Below, one piece after another: positions 31,741 through 38,405 of a stretch of DNA of 38,405 nt. The notes under the pieces were generated by a model. That model had not been told where the DNA came from and ran no database searches. It saw only the letters and a list, made by a program, of their open reading frames with translations. The position numbers were made by a program, and so were the translations under genes. Each line of letters opens with the position of its first letter. Positions within the stretch are counted from its first letter, which is position 1. The DNA is from DATMRF01 sp035566435 (GTDB lineage: Bacteria; Verrucomicrobiota; Verrucomicrobiia; Limisphaerales; UBA8199): assembly GCA_035566435.1 (NCBI GenBank), contig DATMRF010000149.1, positions 1-38,405 of the forward strand. Direction: 5' to 3'.

Positions 31741-32754
31741 ATGACCAGCCGCGAACGAGTCCTGGCCCACCTCGAAGGCCGCCCGGTTGACCATCTTCCG
31801 CTCATGCCCATCACGATGATGTTCGCCTGCAACCTCAGCGGCGCCCGGTATCGCGATTATTGCACCGATTATCAGGTCCTGGTGGAGGGACAGATTCGTG
31901 CCTCCGAACAATTCTGCTTCGATTACGTCAACACCATGTCCGACCCGGCCCGCGAGGCGGCGGATTGCGGCGCGACGGTGGAATTTTTTGACCAGCAGCC
32001 CGTGGCCATCATCGAGGAACAGGCGCTCCTGGCCGACAAATCCAAACTCGCCTCACTCAAAATCCCGGACCCGCTCGGCGGTGGCCGCATGCACAATGGC
32101 ATCAAGGCACTCGCGCTCTTCAAGGAACGCGTCGGCAAAGAGAAGATCATCGAAGGCTGGGTTGAGGGGCCCATTGCCGAGGCGGCGGACCTCCGCGGCA
32201 TCAACACGGTGATGATGGACTTCTTTGATGACCCGGCCTTTGTCCGTGATCTTTTTGCATTTGTGGTCGAGATGGAACTGCGGTTCGCCCGCGAGCAAGT
32301 CAAGGCGGGCGCGGACATCATAGGCATCGGGGACGCCGCGGCCTCGCTAATCAGCTCGCAGCTCTACACCGAGTTTGTCTGGCCTTACCAGAAAAAACTG
32401 GTGGATGGCATTCACGCGCTGGGTTCCAAAGTCCGCCTGCACATTTGCGGCAACACGCGCCGGCTGCTCGACGGCATGGGCAGGCTCGGATGCGAAATTG
32501 TCGACCTGGACTCGCTGGCCCCGCTTTCCGAAGCGCGCAAGCAGATGGGGCCGAACCAGGTGCTGCTGGGCAACCTCAACCCGGTGTCAGTCCTGCGAAA
32601 CGGCGACACGGCCGGAGTCACCGCCGCAGTTGCGGAGTGTCATCAGCAGGCCGGACCCCGGTTCATAGTCGGCGCCGGCTTCGAGGTCCCGCGCGACACC
32701 CCCGCCGAGAACCTTCGAGCTCTGTGCGAGTACGCACATACACACAATCCGTAA
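31741..32754 (+). CDS. UroD-fold methyltransferase (MtaA/MtbA-like)
   Basis: 337 residues from ATG 31741 (MTSRERVLAHLEGRPVDHLPLMPI), typical of the uroporphyrinogen-decarboxylase superfamily; the frame upstream to 31669 covers low-complexity CCACTCCAT-type repeats. The metal site HICG (His-x-Cys) near residue 235 and GGDTA/GNLNP-type loops mark it as a corrinoid-dependent methyltransferase, not a heme-pathway decarboxylase. In methanogens such proteins move methyl groups between corrinoid proteins and coenzyme M; in bacteria many take methyl groups from O- or N-methyl compounds. Its neighbours suggest it charges the corrinoid protein. Substrate unknown. Confidence 0.88.
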   Translation: MTSRERVLAHLEGRPVDHLPLMPITMMFACNLSGARYRDYCTDYQVLVEGQIRASEQFCFDYVNTMSDPAREAADCGATVEFFDQQPVAIIEEQALLADKSKLASLKIPDPLGGGRMHNGIKALALFKERVGKEKIIEGWVEGPIAEAADLRGINTVMMDFFDDPAFVRDLFAFVVEMELRFAREQVKAGADIIGIGDAAASLISSQLYTEFVWPYQKKLVDGIHALGSKVRLHICGNTRRLLDGMGRLGCEIVDLDSLAPLSEARKQMGPNQVLLGNLNPVSVLRNGDTAGVTAAVAECHQQAGPRFIVGAGFEVPRDTPAENLRALCEYAHTHNP

Positions 32755-32898
32755 GCCGAAACCGCAGCGATGGTGATGGCCAAAAACAATGCCAGGACGC
32801 ACAAGAACAATTCTTTTTGCGATTCCTAGCGCCTTTTTGTGGCAATTCTAGCCCTCGCTTTCGCGGCTTCTCGTGTCCTTCCGCGGCAATTGATCGGT

Positions 32899-35800
32899 TC
32901 ACTGCTTCGCACCGGCTGGCACCAATCGCATCAATTCCCACGGCTCCTTTACATACGGTGGGGTCGCGCCCGCCGAGATCATCGGGGAACGGGCGCCAAA
33001 CCACGCCCGAAGCCGCATTTGTGCCACCTTCAGTTTGTTGGAGAAATCGAACGCCGGTTCGCGGCCGGGATCCAATCCCCAGGTCCAAACCGTCTCGTCT
33101 GCCGTCACGCCCATCGCCGTGCCGCCCCCGCCCCACAGGGAGACCCAGTCCGAACGTTTGCCTACCCGTCGCCACTTCTCGTCTGGTGCGGCTGTCCGCA
33201 GACCACCCGCATAATCCTTCTCCCAGAGTGTTCCATCCGGGCGCACCTCGTAAAGCATCGGCTTGCCCGCCATCGCAACCGCAGTCCGATTCGCTGCGGA
33301 GTTGGTGGCGACCAACCTGCAGCTCGACGCCGCGGGCGCGTCCGGGTCCGCCGCGGCGAACGTCGGGTCCCATAACTCGCCGGAACGATTCCGCACCAGC
33401 GGCGATGACGAGGGCGTGAACGCGATCCAGTTGGTCTCAGCGCAAACGCGAGTCGGCGTCGCAAAATTCTTCATCGCGCTCCGAGTGCCGCTGCTGCCGC
33501 GAAACCAAACCGCTCCCCAAACCCAGAGGGTGCCGTCGGTCCGAATCGCGAAGGTACTGCTCCAATACCCGCATACGGCGGACCAGTCATTATTCGTGCC
33601 CACTTGGACCAGATTGGTCTGGCTCGGCCCCGGACCGTTCCCCAATTGATTCACCGTGTTTTGTCCCCAGGCCCATAACGTGCCGTCTTTGCGTAACGCC
33701 ACTGAATGACCCAGCGATGCCGCGATCCCCACCCAATCATTTCCCGCCTCCACTCGCTCAGGCTCAGTGCTCAAGCGGCCGCCGCGCGACCCCCACTCCC
33801 AAATCGTTCCATCCGCCCGCAGCCCGGCGCAGTGGCGGCCTGCCGGTGCAACCTCGACCCAGTCCGAGCTGGTGCCAACACGCTCAGGAACCGCCGCTCG
33901 GGGCAATTGCGAACCTCCCGCCTCCCCCCAACGCCAAAGCGACCCATCCGGCAAAATCAAAAACACGCCGCCGACTCCCGGGAACACGCGCAGCGGCCCC
34001 TTGTTCTGCGTGACGGCCACAGCCACCGGCGGCGGAAAACTCGGATGCGGTCGCAGCCAAAGCCTCGCGCTGCAAACCACGAGCAACCCGGCTGCGACCA
34101 CTGCTGCAGGTTTCCTCCAGCCTCGCTGCCCGGACCACCGGGACCGCAGGGGTCCCCTTCCGTGCGCTTCCACGGTAGCTCCAGTGTCTGCCGTCCTCCG
34201 TTCCCGAATGGTCTCTCCTCCTGCCCTAACCCCGACCGAGTTTAGGAGACGAGGTAACGAGTCCCTGCTCCTTCTGTCACTCACCCACCGCCCGAACCGC
34301 GACGCAGTCGGGTTGAACCGGCGAAGCGCTATCTTGCGAAACCTCGTCCGGAGCTGCCACCACGCACTCAGACCGTAAACAAGATCGGCGGCGAGACTGA
34401 ACCCGAACCACAAACCCACGTAAAACTTCCATCCCGGCGACCATTGCGGGCCCCCCGTCACTGTCAGCGCCGACCACAGGTTAATGACACCCACCACAAT
34501 GCCGAACAGCGCCCACGGAACAACCAGCACTCGCACCAGCGTGCCGATGGTTGCATGATTATGATTCTTTGAAGTCAGCGCCCGCATCATCCCCACCCCA
34601 ACCAACGCAACCAGGTCAGCCACCAGAACCACCAGCACCGCGAGCCACGGAACCAGCGTCTGCGCGATCGGCGAGCGCCGGTGTAGCACCCACAGGAAAA
34701 CCAGCTCGACGCCGATAACAAACAGCAACGGTTTAAGAAACTGCCGCCGCAGCGCCAACACCTGACCGCGCAGAATCTCCCCCACCGTCAGCGGCACCGA
34801 CAACAGCAACTCCACCGCGCCTGACCTCTGGTCATCCGCCAGCTCCTGTCCCGCCTCGATCGCGACCCAAACCTTGAACGTGAAGTTCAACATCAGCGCG
34901 GTCAGCACGAATTCGACCTCGTCCAACCACATCTTCCCCGAAGTCAGCCACCCTACCACCCACCAGGCCGCCAACAAGCCCAGGAAAGTCCAGACGTGGA
35001 CCGGTTTGAGCCGCACGCGGGCCGCCAGCCAATAGAACGCATTCACGTCCAGCAGTTGCCTCCGATACGCCGGCCGCCTGGCCGGCTCGCCAAAATTCCA
35101 CGCCTGCCATAACTCGCGCCAGCGGTTTCGGCTCGAACGTGTCGGCTGGTCTTGCCACGACAGCGGCACGACCCAGCTCGCTGCCAGCACCAGCAACCAC
35201 GTCAGACCATGAATGACACCAACGGCCTGCCAGTAATGAACCCGCTCGATGCCGTAAGCGGCGTCAAATGACAGGTAGAAGGCATACGGCGGACAAGAAA
35301 AGAGCAGCTCGGGAATCAATCGATGCGACGGTGCAAAGTAAGCGAACGCCGACGCGCAGGCCGGCGGCACAGCGATGACTAGCAACAACAACAGAAAATT
35401 CGCCGCCATCGCCCGCCGAAAGTCGCGCGTCAGCGCCGAACCGAGCATCCCGATCCCAAGCGATAGCAGGAACGTATCGACCAGCACCAGGGCCATCCGC
35501 CAGAATTCCCCGCTCGTGATGCCCCCAAGCAGCAAGCAAACCGACAGCACCGGCAGCACCGCCAGTAACCCGTAGAATCCGCCCAACGAGGTAGCCACCA
35601 GCTTGCCGAGAACGACGTCATGACCCTTTAGGTCGGTCAGAAACAATAGCCCGAGCGTCCCTTCGCGTTTCTCCAGACTCAGGCAATCCGCCGTGGCGCG
35701 ACGGCCATAAGCCAGGCAATAAAGCATCAACAGCCCGGAAAGCCCCTGGAAAATGAACTTGCCCGTTTGCTGCGGCGAAACGCTCCCCAGCGTGATCGTG

Positions 35801-35916
35801 AACGTCGCCGTGCCGACGCCCGTCGCCAACAGCGCGATTCCCAGCCGCGTCCAATACGTCCCGCGCCGTCGCGCCGCCACCCGCAACTCGCGCTCAACAA
35901 TGGGCAAAAACGTCAT
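32899..35916 (-). CDS. ABC-2 type permease fused to a C-terminal RCC1-repeat domain
   Basis: 1005 residues in one open frame. Residues about 1-560 are an ABC-2 transporter permease (FLPIVERELRVAARRRGTYWTRL start, many hydrophobic spans, LGLLFLTDLKGHDVVLGKL and ELADDQRSGAVELLLSVPLTVGEILRGQ loops). An Arg-rich linker at about 545-600 is followed by a further membrane span (AAVVAAGLLVVCSARLWL, about 605-622). Residues about 640-960 are RCC1-type repeats (DGSLWRWGEAGG, DGTIWEWGSRGG, DGTLWAWGQNTVNQLGNG, DGTLWVWGA, DETVWTWGLDPG). The membrane topology puts the propeller outside if the last span runs outward. No ATPase gene is adjacent. It could be a natural fusion or a rare assembly of two genes; the reading frame shows no break. 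Confidence 0.85.
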   Translation of the reverse strand: MTFLPIVERELRVAARRRGTYWTRLGIALLATGVGTATFTITLGSVSPQQTGKFIFQGLSGLLMLYCLAYGRRATADCLSLEKREGTLGLLFLTDLKGHDVVLGKLVATSLGGFYGLLAVLPVLSVCLLLGGITSGEFWRMALVLVDTFLLSLGIGMLGSALTRDFRRAMAANFLLLLLVIAVPPACASAFAYFAPSHRLIPELLFSCPPYAFYLSFDAAYGIERVHYWQAVGVIHGLTWLLVLAASWVVPLSWQDQPTRSSRNRWRELWQAWNFGEPARRPAYRRQLLDVNAFYWLAARVRLKPVHVWTFLGLLAAWWVVGWLTSGKMWLDEVEFVLTALMLNFTFKVWVAIEAGQELADDQRSGAVELLLSVPLTVGEILRGQVLALRRQFLKPLLFVIGVELVFLWVLHRRSPIAQTLVPWLAVLVVLVADLVALVGVGMMRALTSKNHNHATIGTLVRVLVVPWALFGIVVGVINLWSALTVTGGPQWSPGWKFYVGLWFGFSLAADLVYGLSAWWQLRTRFRKIALRRFNPTASRFGRWVSDRRSRDSLPRLLNSVGVRAGGETIRERRTADTGATVEAHGRGPLRSRWSGQRGWRKPAAVVAAGLLVVCSARLWLRPHPSFPPPVAVAVTQNKGPLRVFPGVGGVFLILPDGSLWRWGEAGGSQLPRAAVPERVGTSSDWVEVAPAGRHCAGLRADGTIWEWGSRGGRLSTEPERVEAGNDWVGIAASLGHSVALRKDGTLWAWGQNTVNQLGNGPGPSQTNLVQVGTNNDWSAVCGYWSSTFAIRTDGTLWVWGAVWFRGSSGTRSAMKNFATPTRVCAETNWIAFTPSSSPLVRNRSGELWDPTFAAADPDAPAASSCRLVATNSAANRTAVAMAGKPMLYEVRPDGTLWEKDYAGGLRTAAPDEKWRRVGKRSDWVSLWGGGGTAMGVTADETVWTWGLDPGREPAFDFSNKLKVAQMRLRAWFGARSPMISAGATPPYVKEPWELMRLVPAGAKQ

Positions 35917-36150
35917 TTGGCTGAGCGGTCAGTGGTTGAACATGCAGCGTCCAATTCTTATTCCAAGTGTAGGGTCTCCCAGTTGGATGGTCCAGCCGGA
36001 GCAGCCGCACTCTACGGGTCGCCGGTGCCCAGAAGACTGCTATCGCTTGAACGCTAAATCTCGTGCCGGGGAAACCCCGCGAGCCAAGTCAATAGGTCCA
36101 ACATAAGTTTGAGCTGGCACTCGGTTGCGCCCTGAGAGAAGAATCCAATC

Positions 36151-38139
36151 ATGAAGTTGAACCTGGTTACCCTCTCCATTCTAATCACGCTGCCGGTCGC
36201 GTTTACCTCGAGCCGCGCGAACGCTGCCGAAACCGTCTGGATTTCTTCCCTCGACTTCTCGCCCATTCTCCAGGGCTGGGGCAAACCGCAGGCGGACAAA
36301 TCGGTCACCGGAAAACCGCTGTCCGTCGCCGGCGACACCTTCGAGCGTGGAGTCGGCACTCACGCGGACAGCCTCGTCCGACTCGACCTGAAAGGCGGCT
36401 CCGAAAGGTTCTCCGCCAGTGTCGGCGTCGATGATGCCGCCGCGAAGGATACCGCGCGCCTGGTCTTCAAAGTCGTGGGCGACGGCAAGACCCTGTGGAA
36501 AAGCGGTGTGATGAAACTGGGCCAGCCCGCTGAATCGGTCGATTTGGATGTCAAAGGAATCAAGACTTTGCTGTTGAAGGCGGATGTGTCGGGGACGAGT
36601 GTCGCCTACGCGCACGCCGATTGGGCAGACGCTAAGCTGCTCATCACCGGCGAACGGCCGGCCATTACCGGACCGCCTCCTGAGCCCGCCGTCATTCTCA
36701 CTCCCAAACCGCCGCGCACGCCGCGTATCAACGGGCCGCGCATTTTCGGCGTCCGCCCGGGCCACCCTTTCCTATACACTATCCCCGCGACCGGCGACCG
36801 TCCGATGACCTTCGAAGTGAGAAACCTGCCCAAAGGGCTGTCCGTTGATCCGCGCACCGGTCAGATTACCGGCAGCCTCACGAAACCCAGCGATTACCTT
36901 GTTACTTTCCGCGCGGCGAATGCGCTCGGACGGGTGGACCGGAAATTCAAAATCGTCTGTGGCGACACCCTGGCTCTCACTCCCCACATGGGCTGGAACA
37001 GTTGGTATGTTTGGGAAAACCACGTCACCGACGCCATCATGCGAGCGGCGGCGGACGCGATGGTCGGCAACGGCCTTCGCGACCACGGCTACGAGTACGT
37101 CAACATCGACGATTGCTGGGCCGTCAAACCGGGCGCCGCCGACCCGGCCCTTGGAGGCGAGCCGCGCGACCCCCAGGGCCGCGTCAACGCCAACGGGCGG
37201 TTTCCCGATATGAAATCCCTCACCGGCTACATCCATTCCAAAGGCCTGAAAGCCGGCATCTACACCTCACCCGGCCCCCTCACGTGCGCCGGCCACGTCG
37301 GTGCCTACCAGCACGAGGAACTCGACGCGCGCCGCTTCGCCGAATGGGGATTTGATTTCCTGAAGTACGACTGGTGTTCCTACGGCAACATAGCCAAAAA
37401 TCCGGACCGCGACGCCCTCGAAAAACCATATCAGCTCATGGGGGATATCCTGCGCCGGCAAAACCGCGACATCGTCCTCAACCTCTGCCAATACGGTATG
37501 GGTAGCGTCTGGGAATGGGGCAAACAAGTCGGTGGCCATAGCTGGCGCACCGCCGGCGACCTCGGCGGCTCCTTCGAAGGCATCCCCGCAGCGCTCTTCC
37601 GCGATGGCTTCGACGTCTATTCCCGCAATCAGCTTCATAAATTCGGCGGCCCGGGCGGCTGGAATGACCCCGATTACCTGCTGTTGGGCTATCTCAGCAA
37701 TTGGAAAGGCCAGACGGCCTCCACCCCGCTAACCCCCAACGAACAATACACCCACGTCTCCCTCTGGTGCCTCCTCGCTGCGCCACTCATCTTCAGCGGC
37801 GACATCACCCGGATGGATAACTTCACCCTCAGTCTCCTCACCAACGACGAAGTCCTCGACGTGGACCAGGACCTGCTCGGCGAACCGGGCCGCCGCGTCG
37901 CCATCGACGAAGACCGCGAGATCTGGGTCAAGGACCTCGAAGACGGCTCCAAAGCTATTGGCCTTTTCAACCGCGGCGAAGCCGAAACCGAAGTTATCGC
38001 CAGGTGGCCCGAACTGGGCCTCACCGGGAAACAAATCGTCCGCGACCTCTGGCGCCAAAAAGACCTTGGCACTTGCGAACGCGAATTCACAGCCCTCGTC
38101 CCGCGCCATGGAGTCGTCTTCGTTCGGCTTAGACACTGA
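36151..38139 (+). CDS. Secreted GH27 alpha-galactosidase-like enzyme with NPCBM and Ig-like domains
   Basis: 662 residues. A signal peptide (MKLNLVTLSILITLPVAFTSSRANA) is followed by an NPCBM carbohydrate-binding domain (about 28-165, KSVTGKPLSVAGDTFERGVGTH and FSASVGVDD), a putative Ig domain (about 190-272, GLSVDPRTGQITGSLTKPSDY) and the GH27 barrel (about 275-580, GWNSWYVWENHVTD, YVNIDDCWAVK). The catalytic nucleophile is expected at Asp407 in FLKYDWC and the acid/base at Asp470 in WRTAGDLGG. A beta-sandwich tail ends the protein. It should release terminal alpha-galactose, or alpha-N-acetylgalactosamine, outside the cell. GAGAG lies 10 bases before the ATG. Confidence 0.95.
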   Translation: MKLNLVTLSILITLPVAFTSSRANAAETVWISSLDFSPILQGWGKPQADKSVTGKPLSVAGDTFERGVGTHADSLVRLDLKGGSERFSASVGVDDAAAKDTARLVFKVVGDGKTLWKSGVMKLGQPAESVDLDVKGIKTLLLKADVSGTSVAYAHADWADAKLLITGERPAITGPPPEPAVILTPKPPRTPRINGPRIFGVRPGHPFLYTIPATGDRPMTFEVRNLPKGLSVDPRTGQITGSLTKPSDYLVTFRAANALGRVDRKFKIVCGDTLALTPHMGWNSWYVWENHVTDAIMRAAADAMVGNGLRDHGYEYVNIDDCWAVKPGAADPALGGEPRDPQGRVNANGRFPDMKSLTGYIHSKGLKAGIYTSPGPLTCAGHVGAYQHEELDARRFAEWGFDFLKYDWCSYGNIAKNPDRDALEKPYQLMGDILRRQNRDIVLNLCQYGMGSVWEWGKQVGGHSWRTAGDLGGSFEGIPAALFRDGFDVYSRNQLHKFGGPGGWNDPDYLLLGYLSNWKGQTASTPLTPNEQYTHVSLWCLLAAPLIFSGDITRMDNFTLSLLTNDEVLDVDQDLLGEPGRRVAIDEDREIWVKDLEDGSKAIGLFNRGEAETEVIARWPELGLTGKQIVRDLWRQKDLGTCEREFTALVPRHGVVFVRLRH

Positions 38140-38191
38140 CTGGCTCTTCGAAACCCAATTCTCACGCCTTGCGCCGTCCACGGACGAGAAA

Positions 38192-38219
38192 GGTAGGGCG
38201 CGTCTGTCCTCAGCGCGCC
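38192..38219 (-). repeat. REP-like hairpin with CTACC tail
   Basis: Read on the minus strand: GGCGCGCTG AGGA CAGACGCGCC CTACC, one base longer in one arm than the copy at 20550-20576. It is the only minus-strand member of the family here and lies just past the GH27 gene. Confidence 0.8.
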
Positions 38220-38314
38220 GCGAATACTGCGCTCGAGTTTGGTTCCGGCGACGCCGGCCTGGCGAGCTGGCGTCAAGAGTAGTGTGTAAAAGCTGGGAGC
38301 GGGTGACGGGACCA

Positions 38315-38405
38315 ATGTTTGTTCATGCGATCAAAGACGCTGTAGAGGATACGTTCACAACTGCTGCGGGTGGTAAAGGCGCACATGGTGCGGATACGCC
38401 GGCGC
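38315..38405 (+). CDS. Possible 5-prime end of a gene running off the window
   Basis: An open frame from ATG 38315 reaches the edge without a stop (MFVHAIKDAVEDTFTTAAGG start). GGGAG lies about 19 bases upstream and there is no good ribosome site nearer. At 30 residues it cannot be identified; it could equally be a chance frame in intergenic DNA following the REP-like hairpin. Confidence 0.25.
   Translation, partial: MFVHAIKDAVEDTFTTAAGGKGAHGADTPA

Noticed and set aside
32803..32818. AAGAACAATTCTTTTT hairpin after the UroD-fold gene
   Set aside because: A 5-bp AT-rich stem is too weak to call a terminator with confidence.

Overview
The window looks like a chromosomal segment of a GC-rich Verrucomicrobiota member, most likely a Limisphaerales/Pedosphaera-like bacterium. 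This is inferred from content: a periplasmic Tricorn-type protease, a DUF1080 protein, a Tat-exported Gfo/Idh/MocA protein, RCC1 and Asp-box beta-propeller proteins ending in a shared YxVQSSxDL...W...FYRV-type tail, PduS/PduT-like microcompartment proteins beside L-rhamnose genes, weak Shine-Dalgarno sites and many small extragenic hairpins. No rRNA, tRNA or CRISPR array was seen.

Layout. 1-1024: a small membrane-anchored protein and a lipoprotein, minus strand. 1270-2880: a wrecked integron-type tyrosine recombinase. An 821-bp element with terminal inverted repeats and a 9-bp target duplication, carrying a REP-associated Y1 transposase (RAYT), interrupts it, and one of two copies of an 84/85-bp repeat replaces part of it. 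2913-13263: an RCC1 propeller, a Tricorn-like protease, a Tat oxidoreductase, an Asp-box propeller and a three-repeat exported protein. 13394-14029: a second RAYT with long inverted flanks. 14197-20400: PduS-like flavo/Fe-S protein, PduT-like Fe-S shell trimer, L-rhamnose isomerase, rhamnose/H+ symporter and rhamnulokinase, all on plus.

20708-22261: a DUF1326-like and a DUF1080 exported protein. 22585-26538: a three-subunit PaoABC-type molybdenum hydroxylase (2Fe-2S small subunit with Tat signal, MoCo subunit, FAD/4Fe-4S subunit) followed 2 bp later by a tiny Cys/His-rich protein. 26552-29046: an ABC exporter pair. 29154-29645: a receiver-like protein without its phosphoacceptor Asp. Divergent from it, 29988-32754 is a corrinoid protein, homocysteine S-methyltransferase and UroD-fold methyltransferase cassette. 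32899-35916: an ABC-2 type permease fused to an RCC1 propeller. 36151-38139: a secreted GH27 alpha-galactosidase-like enzyme with NPCBM and Ig-like domains.

Functionally the window joins uptake and phosphorylation of L-rhamnose, with redox parts of a microcompartment, to polysaccharide hydrolysis and periplasmic aldehyde-type oxidation. The aldolase, aldehyde dehydrogenase and other shell proteins are not here. The points most worth follow-up are the nested mobile-element history of the integrase, the PduS/PduT-rhamnose pairing, the tiny Cys/His protein behind the Mo hydroxylase, the corrinoid methyl-transfer cassette and the permease-RCC1 fusion.
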